Shown in pieces: positions 27,669 to 36,391 of a stretch of 64,000 nt of DNA. Origin of the DNA: Pseudobdellovibrio exovorus JSS (lineage in GTDB: Bacteria; Bdellovibrionota; Bdellovibrionia; Bdellovibrionales; Bdellovibrionaceae); NCBI RefSeq assembly GCF_000348725.1, contig NC_020813.1, positions 2,463,563 to 2,527,562 on the forward strand, read 5' to 3'. The notes under the pieces are model-generated. The model had not been told where the DNA came from, ran no database searches, and saw nothing but the letters and a program-made list of their open reading frames with translations. The translations under genes and the position numbers were made by a program. Numbering within the stretch: the stretch's first letter is position 1; every line of letters starts with the position of its first letter.

Positions 27669-28751
27669 ATGCGACATTTGATCCTGTTTGCGCTTTTATT
27701 TTCAACTTTTTCAGCGGCTGCATTTCAAGCGCCCTTGATCATCGCCCATCGCGGAGCTTCTGGCTATCGACCGGAGCATACTCTGGAATCCTATAAGCTC
27801 GCTATCGAAATGGGCGCAGACTTTATCGAACCCGACTTAGTGATGACAAAAGATAAAGTTCTAGTGGCTCGCCACGAAAATGAAATTTCTGAAACTACTA
27901 ATGTCGCCGAAAAATTTCCTTCTAGAAAAAAAACAAAAACTATTGATGGCCAAGAAATCACAGGTTGGTTCACAGAGGACTTTACTTTAAAGGAACTGAA
28001 AACTTTACGAGCTAAAGAACGTCTTGAATTTCGTGATCAATCTTTCAATGGGAAATTTGAAGTTCCCACGTTTGATGAAATCTTAGTTTTTCTTAAAGCC
28101 GAAAGTAAAAAACATAAACGCGTGATCGGCGTCTACCCTGAGACCAAACACCCTAGCTACTTTGCCTCTATTGGTTTACCTATGGAAAATGCTGTCGTGG
28201 ACGCTTTAAAGAAACATGATCTCAATCATGAAAAATCTGCTGTTTACCTTCAAGCCTTCGAGTTAGACATTTTGAAAAAACTAAAAGATCTGACTCCAGT
28301 AAGCTTAGTATTTCTATATGGCTCACCGAAAGAGTCTCCTTACGATTTTATCCTAGCAAAAGATAAACGTACCTTCGCTGATCTGACGAAACCAGCCGCT
28401 TTAAAAGAGCTCGCTAAAACTGTCCATGGTATCGGTCCCCATAAAAGCTATATCATTCCTACAAATAGCTTCGGAGAACGCTTAAAGCCAACAACTCTGG
28501 TCGCCGATGCCCATGCAGCAGGTCTTGTGGTGCACCCTTACACTTTTAGAAAAGAAGAAATTTTTCTTCCTGCCACGTACAAAGGTGATGCCATAGCTGA
28601 ATATATCGAATTCTTTCAACAAGGGGTTGATGGAGTTTTTTCAGATTTCACCGATCAAGCCATTCAAGCTAAGAAAGATTTTTTGAAAATAAAGTCATCG
28701 GTAAAATCGAATACGAAATCACATAAAAATTTAAATAAGGAGTCGAAATGA
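27669..28751 (+). CDS. glpQ: Glycerophosphodiester phosphodiesterase, periplasmic
   Basis: 360 aa from the ATG at 27669, served by GAGG four bases upstream; a GTG six bases earlier is less likely. Signal peptide ends SAAAFQA. GDPD motifs: IAHRGASGYRPEHTLESY, MGADFIEPDLVMTKD and LVARHENEI give the catalytic His pair and metal-binding Glu/Asp. Length and insert pattern match E. coli GlpQ. It hydrolyses deacylated phospholipids to glycerol-3-phosphate and alcohol. It is the first gene of a four-gene operon with an ABC importer (4-base overlap). Confidence 0.95.
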   Translation: MRHLILFALLFSTFSAAAFQAPLIIAHRGASGYRPEHTLESYKLAIEMGADFIEPDLVMTKDKVLVARHENEISETTNVAEKFPSRKKTKTIDGQEITGWFTEDFTLKELKTLRAKERLEFRDQSFNGKFEVPTFDEILVFLKAESKKHKRVIGVYPETKHPSYFASIGLPMENAVVDALKKHDLNHEKSAVYLQAFELDILKKLKDLTPVSLVFLYGSPKESPYDFILAKDKRTFADLTKPAALKELAKTVHGIGPHKSYIIPTNSFGERLKPTTLVADAHAAGLVVHPYTFRKEEIFLPATYKGDAIAEYIEFFQQGVDGVFSDFTDQAIQAKKDFLKIKSSVKSNTKSHKNLNKESK

Positions 28752-29782
28752 AACTCGTAAAGAACACCTTGTCCGCAGGTTTACGCTTTGCTTTACTGAT
28801 GGCTTTTACAGGTGTGGTCTTTACTGGCTGCACAAAGAAAGACAGTAAACAAAAAGTCTGGATTTACACTTCTTTATACAAAGATACGATCAGCGATATC
28901 CAACCCAAGTTAGAAGCCCAGTTCCCCGAGATCAACTTTCAATTTTATCAAGCCGGCTCTGAAGAAGTTGCGGCGAAAGTTCAAGCCGAAGCCTTAGCTG
29001 GATCTATTCAAGCGGACATCCTGGTTTCGTCAGATCGCTTCTGGTATGAGGATATGGCTCAGCAGGGTAAGCTCTTGGCCTATCAACCGCAAAATAGCGA
29101 AAAAGTTGCCGATTTCTTTAAACATCCTGAGCACTTATACACCACGCTGAGCTTTCCCGTTATGGTGATTGCCTACAATTCTGAAGCTGTTTCTGAGGCC
29201 GAGGCGCCAAAAAGCTTCAAAGAATTGGCGGATACAAAATGGAAAGATAAGGTTTCTTCTGGCAGTCCTTTAGCATCAGGAACCAACTTCACCACGGTGG
29301 CTTTTCTGGCAGACAAGTACGGCTGGGATTACTTCAGTGCTTTAAGAAAAAACAATTTTATTTCTGAAGGTGGCAATTCAGGTGTCGTTCGTCGCTTACA
29401 AAGTAAGGAACGTCCTGTCGGAGTTGTTCTTCTAGAAAACATCCTACGCTTGAAGACGTCAGACCCTCGCATTAAGTTCCTGATCCCCTCAGACGGAGCC
29501 GTTATTCAATCGAATGTTTTGGCTATCGTGAAAAAGCCGCAAGATGAGGCCCGCACGGAGGTTGTCAAAAAAGTAACAGATTGGCTTTTTAGCTCGGAAG
29601 GTCAGCAAGCCATGGCACGTTCGTTTATGTATCCCTCTGTTGCTGGTGAAAAAGCACCAGAAGGGGCTCCTGAATTTGCTGAAATTCTAAAAGCCGCGAA
29701 ACCGTGGTCACGTGAGTTTATCTCGACAACGATGAAAGATCGCGAAGAGATCAAAAACAAATTTTCAAAAATCGTGTTCTAA
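28748..29782 (+). CDS. ABC transporter substrate-binding lipoprotein (FbpA/AfuA-like)
   Basis: 344 aa; lipobox VFTGC. Family motifs of the ferric-iron/2-AEP/sugar-phosphate binding group: KVWIYTSLYKDTISDI, AEALAGSIQADILVSSD, LSFPVMVIAYNSE and SEGQQAMARSFMYPS. The ATG overlaps the glpQ stop. Close linkage to glpQ argues for glycerol-3-phosphate or another organophosphate rather than iron; AfuA homologues are known to bind sugar phosphates. Ligand is inferred. Confidence 0.88.
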   Translation: MKLVKNTLSAGLRFALLMAFTGVVFTGCTKKDSKQKVWIYTSLYKDTISDIQPKLEAQFPEINFQFYQAGSEEVAAKVQAEALAGSIQADILVSSDRFWYEDMAQQGKLLAYQPQNSEKVADFFKHPEHLYTTLSFPVMVIAYNSEAVSEAEAPKSFKELADTKWKDKVSSGSPLASGTNFTTVAFLADKYGWDYFSALRKNNFISEGGNSGVVRRLQSKERPVGVVLLENILRLKTSDPRIKFLIPSDGAVIQSNVLAIVKKPQDEARTEVVKKVTDWLFSSEGQQAMARSFMYPSVAGEKAPEGAPEFAEILKAAKPWSREFISTTMKDREEIKNKFSKIVF

Positions 29783-31407
29783 TGAAAAAAAGTTTTTATA
29801 TCGTCGGGCTGCTGATCATCGCAGCCCTTTTTGTTGTTCCCTTACTTCATCTATTTTGGATTCCAAATTGGGCTGACTATGCAGCCGTTTTAAAAAGTGA
29901 AAACACTCTTAAAGCCGCAAAGAATACTCTATTAGTTTCAGGTTGTGTTGGTCTTCTTTGTCTGATTCTGGGACTGCCACTTTCATGGTTACTGACACGC
30001 ACGGATTTACCTTTAAAATCCAACTTTCGCTCGTGGTTTTGTCTGCCCTATGCCATTCCTCCGTTTGTCGGTGCGATTGGCTGGATCATATTAGCTAATC
30101 CCGTCAGTGGCGTTTTGAATCAATGGTTTGGCTTGAACTTAAATATCTACTCGTTCTGGGGATTAGTTTGGGTTGAAGTGAGTTTTTTATTCACCTTTGT
30201 TCTTTTAAGCGCTTTAAATATTTTGGACCGCATGGACTCTTCACTGGAAGAAGCCGCTCGTCTTTCTGGAGCTTCTGGATTGCGCGTCTTTTTAGATATC
30301 GCTTTGCCTATTTTAAAACCCGCCATGATCAGTGGCTTCTTACTTTCCTTCTTAGCCACTGCTGCGAGCTTTGGCGTTCCCGCCTTGATCGGTGGACCAG
30401 CCCGCATCTATTTGATGACCACACAGATCTACACTTATCAGCGCATGGGCACAGCTCAAGGAATGCAGATGAGTATTGCCGTGTCTGTGTTATTAGGATT
30501 AAGCACTTTAGTTCTTTTGTATTCTGCACAAATGTTTTTTGGTCGCGGAAAGAACTATACTGTGGGTGGGAAATCTTCACGGGCCTCGCTGGTCCCACTG
30601 AAAAAGTGGAAATGGCCCATTGTAACGGCTCTGAGTGCTTTGTTATTTGTTATTTTCGTATTGCCGATTCTCGGCGTTCTTCTGTCGGCCTTCAGTTCCG
30701 TTCAAGGTTCGTGGAGTCTGTCACAGCTCAGCTTACAGAACTACACGCGCGTGCTTTTTGAAACAGAAGAAACTATTCGTGCGATCACACAGTCCTTGAT
30801 GTTAGGTTTAGCTGCCGCAGTGATCTGTACTGCGTTTTCCTTTTTCTTTAACTACTTCCTACATCGCACGAACTGGAAAGGCCGCAATATTTCCACTGTA
30901 GCGGTCAGTATTCCCTTTTCAACACCGGGAACAGTTTTAGCTTTGGCCTTCATTCTGACATTCAGTCAAGGCTACTTCGGCTTTGGCCCCTCGTTGTACA
31001 ACACCTTGGCTTTAATTCTTTTGGCTTACATCGTGAAATACATGAGCCTCAGCTTAAAAACCTTAGGGGATGGCTACCAACAAATTCATCCCTCTTTAGA
31101 AGAGGCCGCGCGTATTTCGGGAGCTAGCTGGTTTCGCACGCTCTTCACCATCTACGGGCCACTTTTAAAGACGGCCATGATGGCCTCAGTCTTTTTAGTT
31201 TTTATGCCTGTGATCAGCGAGCTGACCATGACGATATTACTTACAGGCCCAGGCCTTGAAACCATCGGAACTTTGATCTTTCAGTTACAGGAATACTCGG
31301 ATATGGGTGGCGGCGGTGCTGCGGTCTTATCCAGCTTAGTCGTTTTATTTATTTTAGTTTTGAATTTTAGTTTAAAAACTCTTTCGAAAGGGCGTTACGG
31401 ATTATGA
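29782..31407 (+). CDS. ABC transporter permease, fused two-domain (FbpB/AfuB-like)
   Basis: 541 aa with about 12 membrane segments in two homologous halves. Each half has an EAA loop: LEEAARLSGASGLRVFLDIALP and LEEAARISGASWFRTLFTIYGP. This double-length permease is typical of the iron/organophosphate importer family. Its ATG overlaps the stop of the binding protein gene and its stop overlaps the ATPase start. Confidence 0.94.
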   Translation: MKKSFYIVGLLIIAALFVVPLLHLFWIPNWADYAAVLKSENTLKAAKNTLLVSGCVGLLCLILGLPLSWLLTRTDLPLKSNFRSWFCLPYAIPPFVGAIGWIILANPVSGVLNQWFGLNLNIYSFWGLVWVEVSFLFTFVLLSALNILDRMDSSLEEAARLSGASGLRVFLDIALPILKPAMISGFLLSFLATAASFGVPALIGGPARIYLMTTQIYTYQRMGTAQGMQMSIAVSVLLGLSTLVLLYSAQMFFGRGKNYTVGGKSSRASLVPLKKWKWPIVTALSALLFVIFVLPILGVLLSAFSSVQGSWSLSQLSLQNYTRVLFETEETIRAITQSLMLGLAAAVICTAFSFFFNYFLHRTNWKGRNISTVAVSIPFSTPGTVLALAFILTFSQGYFGFGPSLYNTLALILLAYIVKYMSLSLKTLGDGYQQIHPSLEEAARISGASWFRTLFTIYGPLLKTAMMASVFLVFMPVISELTMTILLTGPGLETIGTLIFQLQEYSDMGGGGAAVLSSLVVLFILVLNFSLKTLSKGRYGL

Positions 31408-32141
31408 GCTCAGTTAAGTTTGAACACGTGGCTAAAGAATTTTCTTCAGGTGGTAAAACCCACAACGCCGTAAAGGATTTCAATTTACAAATTGCCAATG
31501 GTGAATTCGTCAGTTTTTTAGGCCCTTCAGGATGTGGTAAGACCACCACTCTGCGTATGATCGCAGGACTGGAAGAAAATACTCACGGAAAAATCTATTT
31601 CGATAACGATGTGGTTTCAGATCCACAAAAGAAATTATTTTTGCCTCCAGAAAAACGCAATGTAGGTATGGTTTTTCAATCCTATGCCGTTTGGCCTCAC
31701 ATGAATGTCTTTGACAATGTGGCTTATCCTTTAAAGTTAAAGAAAGTTTCCAAAGAACAAATCCAGCAGGAAGTTTTAGCGATCTTAGATTTGGTAGAAC
31801 TGGGTGGTTTAGAAAAAAGAAAGTCCAATGAACTTTCTGGTGGTCAACAACAGCGCGTAGCTTTAGCTCGCGGTCTTGTGATGAAACCTCGAATTTTATT
31901 ATTAGATGAACCTCTATCGAACTTAGATGCCAAGTTACGTGAAAAAATGCGCCGTGATATTCGCAAGATCCAACAAGATTTAAAACTCACAATGGTCTAT
32001 GTGACCCACGACCAAAAAGAAGCTTTTCAGATGAGTGACAAAGTGGTGGTAATGAATCGCGGCCTTATCGAACAAGTGGGCAGTGTCGACGATATTCGCA
32101 CCAAGCCCGTTTCAGATTTTGTGAAAGACTTTGTTGAATGA
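31404..32141 (+). CDS. ABC transporter ATP-binding protein (FbpC/AfuC-like)
   Basis: 245 aa. Walker A GPSGCGKTT, Q-loop VFQSYAVWPH, signature LSGGQQQR, Walker B ILLLDEPLSNLD, and switch VTHDQ. It lacks most of the C-terminal TOBE/regulatory domain seen in 350-aa FbpC/UgpC proteins. Last gene of the glpQ-importer operon. A REP sequence begins two bases after its stop codon. Confidence 0.94.
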   Translation: MSSVKFEHVAKEFSSGGKTHNAVKDFNLQIANGEFVSFLGPSGCGKTTTLRMIAGLEENTHGKIYFDNDVVSDPQKKLFLPPEKRNVGMVFQSYAVWPHMNVFDNVAYPLKLKKVSKEQIQQEVLAILDLVELGGLEKRKSNELSGGQQQRVALARGLVMKPRILLLDEPLSNLDAKLREKMRRDIRKIQQDLKLTMVYVTHDQKEAFQMSDKVVVMNRGLIEQVGSVDDIRTKPVSDFVKDFVE

Positions 32142-32142
32142 A

Positions 32143-32174
32143 TAGGTGCCAGGCCCTGTTTACGGACGCAACGC
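32143..32174 (+). repeat. REP element 1
   Basis: Begins TAGGTGCCAGGCCCTG and ends TTTACGGACGCAACGC. Same family as the copies at 47943, 54664, 55433 and 58691. Lies two bases downstream of the ABC ATPase stop codon. Confidence 0.85.
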
Positions 32175-32200
32175 ATACTGAATTATGAAATCAACTCACT

Positions 32201-32464
32201 AAAAAACTGCCCCTTTAAATTGTTGTGAGTTAATAGCTAAGCTGCTGTTTTTTCTAAAGGATATGAAAAATTTAAATAGGCTCTGTAGATTGCGTCCTCT
32301 TATCGTCTTGGGTTTGCAACTTACTTTCGAAGTTCGGACAATACTTCCGAAAAGTGAACCTTGCGGAAGTCCACAACGAACCACTTAGAATATTTTAAAA
32401 ATCTATCATCTCTTGAGGCGTGAGATAAACAAAATCGAACAACAATTTAAGGGGGCAGTTTTTA
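32201..32464. mobile_element. MITE-like element with 26-bp terminal inverted repeats
   Basis: The left end (32201-32226, AAACTGCCCCTTTAAATTG core) and right end (32439-32464) are inverted copies matching at 24 of 26 positions. The 212-base interior has no open frame and contains a hairpin CTTCCG...CGGAAG. No clear target duplication was found. It may be a non-autonomous element or a regulatory RNA with a very long stem. The rest of the intergenic gap 32142-32515 holds only REP element 1. Confidence 0.5.
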
Positions 32465-32515
32465 ATTATTTTGATCGGCGTCAGTGCCGCCGCGCGAATG
32501 CTGCTGCCTTACCTG

Positions 32516-33217
32516 TTAAAGTGAATCACCTATGATGACTTCTGCTTTTACTTCGGGCTCAGTCACAATATCTTCATAAACTTCGGCCTCTTGAAACTGA
32601 CGACGATGAATTCTAAACCAAATCCATCCCACAATAACTCCCCCCACATATCCCCAAAAGTGACTGATATAGCTCACTTCGGGACGATAGGTTTCAGGCA
32701 CCAATAGCACCACTGTGACTAACGCCACTTTGGCAATTCGACGCCGCCAACTATCACGACGTTCAATCATCAGATAAAGCATTGACCACACCGCGGCCAT
32801 CCAATAGACCACCCCAGAAATGCCCAGAAGATTTGTCTGAGGTGCTAAGCCTTGTAATACAAAAACATTAAGCACTCCGCCCAGCGCTATTCCTAAAAAA
32901 GGAAAAAGCCAAAAACCATAATAGCCGTACAAGTAATACGCCAAAGGAAAAAACAATAAGGAGTTACTGGCTATATGACCGAAATCTGCGTGTACGAAAA
33001 GTGCAGTCCACAGTCGCCAATACTGACGCTGTTGAAATACTTGCTCTGAATTGGCCATCAGCAAATTTTGCAAACCGCCAATATTCGCTTCGAAAAGAGC
33101 CTGAATGCCGTAAAGCAGGAAAAACAAGACCAACGGCGCAAACCATGCCTGCGGAGTGGGCTTTCGCGTAAGCCAATGTTCTTTTATCCGCCGCTCAGGT
33201 TGCTGTAGGTCGTCCAT
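32516..33217 (-). CDS. Rhomboid family intramembrane serine protease
   Basis: 233 aa with six membrane segments. YWRLWTALFVHADFGHIASN is the rhomboid TM2 signature with the HxxxN motif, LLGISGVVYW holds the nucleophile Ser (GxSG) and YISHFWGYVGG holds the catalytic His. All active residues are present, so it should be an active protease. Substrates unknown. Both termini are cytoplasmic and hydrophilic. Confidence 0.92.
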   Translation of the reverse strand: MDDLQQPERRIKEHWLTRKPTPQAWFAPLVLFFLLYGIQALFEANIGGLQNLLMANSEQVFQQRQYWRLWTALFVHADFGHIASNSLLFFPLAYYLYGYYGFWLFPFLGIALGGVLNVFVLQGLAPQTNLLGISGVVYWMAAVWSMLYLMIERRDSWRRRIAKVALVTVVLLVPETYRPEVSYISHFWGYVGGVIVGWIWFRIHRRQFQEAEVYEDIVTEPEVKAEVIIGDSL

Positions 33218-33301
33218 CTAAGGAATATGGGACCGATTAAAAAAATGGCAAGGACCTTTTCTCGTCTTTTCTTCATCTGTGATATGGACTAGGATAGCCC
33301 C

Positions 33302-33712
33302 ATGTCTGAGCATACAAAAAAGCAATACATCGGTGATATTTCGGCTGCGATGGCGCGAATTCACAAATTGTTATTAGAAAATGAAATCGAGTTCATTGAA
33401 ATCAAAAATGGCATCACGCTAAATGCAAATGATCGTTTAAATGTTTTACTGAATGCCGTTGAAGTCGCATGGCTACGTGAAATGAGTCAACTGATGGCTT
33501 ACGTGGATGAAATCTATTTTCAAAAAGAGCCAATCACAGACGATCAATGGCAAACAGTTAAAACGCGAGTAGAAGATCTTTTAGTTAATGCAAAAGAGAC
33601 TGAGTTTATTAAACGCTACCACAAGCATTTACCTGTGATTCCGGATTTAATGCGCGAACATGGTCTGTTAAAAGTGGCGTTGCAAAATACTCCGCATTCG
33701 ACTGTGCAGTAG
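33302..33712 (+). CDS. Conserved-looking cytoplasmic protein of unknown function
   Basis: 136 aa, mostly helical by composition, no signal and no known motif. It is followed 46 bases later by a secreted protein gene on the same strand. Codon use matches neighbours, so it is probably real. Confidence 0.65.
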   Translation: MSEHTKKQYIGDISAAMARIHKLLLENEIEFIEIKNGITLNANDRLNVLLNAVEVAWLREMSQLMAYVDEIYFQKEPITDDQWQTVKTRVEDLLVNAKETEFIKRYHKHLPVIPDLMREHGLLKVALQNTPHSTVQ

Positions 33713-33758
33713 TCGCAGAGTCTTTAAATCTAGCCTTCAACCTTAGAAAGGTGATGCT

Positions 33759-34259
33759 ATGAAATTTTCAAATCGGTTTCTGCTTTCTGTTTTCTTAGGT
33801 ATTTTTTCGTTGGCTATTTTTTCTAATGCGGCCGAGCCAATAAAAACCTGCGTGCGCGATCAAAAAGGCCTGCGCGAATTACTTGGCGATCAAAATTTCC
33901 CTGCCGAATGGATTGAAACAACCGCAGACGATGGCAAACCCTTAATGCTTAAAATGTCGGATCGCGATGATCGTCTTTATTTTATCTTCGACAAAACACG
34001 CGAAGGCATTTGGGCTGAAGGACTAATTGAGGTCTGCTCAGAAAAAGATGGCGTCGTTGTCAAAATTTCTGGTCAGGATATTAAGTTGGGCGACAAAGCT
34101 CCCCGCCTGATCCGTTGGAGTATGAGCGGCGGCGCCAAGTTTAAATTAAAACTCAAAGAAAAAGACAAAATGTATGTGTCCACTTTAGGTTGGAGCGGCG
34201 ATTTTATCCCGATGACTTTGCCAGCTAACGTAAATCCAGAAACAGCCCAGCAGAAGTAA
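33759..34259 (+). CDS. Secreted protein of unknown function
   Basis: 166 aa with signal peptide (IFSNAAEPIK). One probable disulphide (KTCVRDQ and EVCSEK). The rest looks like a small beta-sandwich (RLYFIFDKTREGIWAEGLIE). AAAGGTGA precedes the ATG. Converges with the Vps62 gene, 19 bases apart. Confidence 0.7.
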   Translation: MKFSNRFLLSVFLGIFSLAIFSNAAEPIKTCVRDQKGLRELLGDQNFPAEWIETTADDGKPLMLKMSDRDDRLYFIFDKTREGIWAEGLIEVCSEKDGVVVKISGQDIKLGDKAPRLIRWSMSGGAKFKLKLKEKDKMYVSTLGWSGDFIPMTLPANVNPETAQQK

Positions 34260-34278
34260 TTCTACTGGGCCCAGAATT

Positions 34279-36195
34279 TTATGGTGCTAAGTTCACATCT
34301 AACTCGTAAGACACAACGGCGACATAGTCACTACTCCACTTTGCGCCTTTACAAAGATCTACCCAACCTCTTCCATCTTCATTAATACGCGAAATCCAGC
34401 CTTCACTATTTCTTTTCAATGCGAAAATATGCGGCTGTCCATCGTGTTTAAATGGCGCTATAGCAGTTCCAACATAATTGCTACTCCATTTTCCCTTATA
34501 GACATCTACCCAACCTTTACCATCATCATTAATACGAGTAATAAAAGCCTCATCACTGCCTCTTAAGGCAAAAAGATAGGGATGACCATTTAATTCAAAA
34601 GATTTTATAGCAACATATCTACTACTCCATTTGCCTTTATAAATATCTGTCCACCCTTTGCCGTCATCATTAATACGCGAAATGTACGCCACATCATTGT
34701 TCTTCAATGCAAAGATATGAGGATGCCCATTTAGCATAAATGTCGTAATCGCGGAGCCAACATAGTTACTATCCCATTTACCTTTATAAATATCTGTCCA
34801 CCCCTTACCATCATCATTAATACGCGAAATGTATGCTTCATTATTACCTTTTAGGGCAAATAAATAGGGATGATCCTTTAACTCAAATGATCTAATTGCT
34901 ACATAATTGCTACTCCATTTGCCTTTATAAATATCTGTCCACCCTTTGCCATCATCATTAATTCTGCTGATAAAAGCTTCGTCACTTAATCTTAGAGCAA
35001 AAATGTATGGATGACCGTTTAACTTAAATGACGTGACCGCGTTGCCAACGTAACGACTGCTCCACTTACTTTTGTAAATATCTCTCCATCCCGTAGCATC
35101 ATTGTTAATTACAGAAATCCAGCCCTCATCGTTTCCTTTGATACCAAAAAGAAATGTTTTAACTGTTGAATTCTCTGGACAAATAGGCAACGTCGCCCCA
35201 GCAGGCACAGGTTGCATGTAGTCACGATTTCCCAAACCAGATGGACCATTTCCATCTCTGATATTTTTGGGAAGTTTATTGATCAGTAATGCAAGAAAAT
35301 CTACTTTATCTACGAAATACCAATCAGGCTCATTTAGTTTTGTTCCGTCTAAGTAAGTTGCGGATAACAAAGTATTTTTCTGTTGTGCACCTAATCTGCC
35401 TTTAAACTTAACCCAGTGCTCTGTTGTTGGTCCCATATCATCTGTTAAACGCAATTGTTTAAATTCGCTAGATTGCCACGGACGCCATTTAGGTCCTTTA
35501 TTATCTAAAAGATCCGTTACAATCACAAATCCAGCCATGCCCCCTAAGTCTTTATAGTGATTGTATGCCAACCCATTATAAGTCCCATGACCATTAAGTG
35601 AAGCATACGCTACAGGATGCGTTCCTTCACAGTAAAATTCTCCTGAAGAATATTTTTCGGTGTTGCCATGCGCTTCGTACATAACTTCAGAAATATAGAA
35701 CTCATCATTATTTTTTGGAGCTAATCTAACGGTTACACATTCTAAGTCACCTTGGTGCTCACCATAAGAATGAAGTATGCAATGAAATGAGCTCAGAACA
35801 CGATCTGCAATGACCGTCTGCCCTCCTTGATTTGCATAAAGAAGCGGATAAACGATTTCAATCGCGTTTTCAAAACGACGAATGACATAATACATCGGTG
35901 CTTTAACTGTTTTTGTCGCTTTATCGTACATCCCAGGAAATTGCGACGAATTAATATCTACAAAAAAATTTGGATGACTATACTCAGCCAAGTCTTCTTG
36001 CTTCAGATTTTTTCTTTCAAAGCTCGGGTCTATTGTTTTTCCATCATCTTTATAACGTCTTAATGTTCCATCTTTCAAAAGATGTTCAATCGAGCATGGA
36101 AAAAATGATTCCAAGCTGTGGAAATAAATTGCTGGAGAGAACTTTTTCGCCAGTTCTTCGAGTTGGGCGTCTGTTAGGTCTTTTATTTTTTGCAT
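34279..36195 (-). CDS. Vps62-domain protein with six C-terminal propeller-like repeats
   Basis: 638 aa from the ATG at 36195 (GGAAGC ribosome site; an upstream TTG is rejected). Residues 1-320 match the Vps62 family: FSPAIYFHSLESFFPCS, GEHQGDLECVTVRL, and VAYASLNGHGTYNG. The second half is six units of alternating 47 and 49 aa, each with FALKGNDEA-like, ISRINDDGKGWTDIYKGKW and SSNYV segments, a lectin-type beta-propeller pattern. No signal peptide, so export would need another route. The repeats are nearly identical at DNA level, implying recent duplication or conversion. Confidence 0.85.
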   Translation of the reverse strand: MQKIKDLTDAQLEELAKKFSPAIYFHSLESFFPCSIEHLLKDGTLRRYKDDGKTIDPSFERKNLKQEDLAEYSHPNFFVDINSSQFPGMYDKATKTVKAPMYYVIRRFENAIEIVYPLLYANQGGQTVIADRVLSSFHCILHSYGEHQGDLECVTVRLAPKNNDEFYISEVMYEAHGNTEKYSSGEFYCEGTHPVAYASLNGHGTYNGLAYNHYKDLGGMAGFVIVTDLLDNKGPKWRPWQSSEFKQLRLTDDMGPTTEHWVKFKGRLGAQQKNTLLSATYLDGTKLNEPDWYFVDKVDFLALLINKLPKNIRDGNGPSGLGNRDYMQPVPAGATLPICPENSTVKTFLFGIKGNDEGWISVINNDATGWRDIYKSKWSSRYVGNAVTSFKLNGHPYIFALRLSDEAFISRINDDGKGWTDIYKGKWSSNYVAIRSFELKDHPYLFALKGNNEAYISRINDDGKGWTDIYKGKWDSNYVGSAITTFMLNGHPHIFALKNNDVAYISRINDDGKGWTDIYKGKWSSRYVAIKSFELNGHPYLFALRGSDEAFITRINDDGKGWVDVYKGKWSSNYVGTAIAPFKHDGQPHIFALKRNSEGWISRINEDGRGWVDLCKGAKWSSDYVAVVSYELDVNLAP

Positions 36196-36391
36196 ATTGC
36201 TTCCTTTTTTAGTTATTGATCTTTGCGATCGAGGAAACAATATGGTGATTTTTCTACAAGAAAAACTACTTGTTATTTTTCATGAGAAAGGTCTGGAGTT
36301 CACAAATTATTTTTTCTATTCTTTGTCTGTCTTTTAACAAATGACTATCGCTGTTACGATATATGTCCAAAAATTATCTCTTAACTTTTTC

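Noticed and set aside
34420-35110. Long near-identical DNA repeats
   Set aside because: They are the coding repeats of the propeller domain, not a CRISPR or mobile element.
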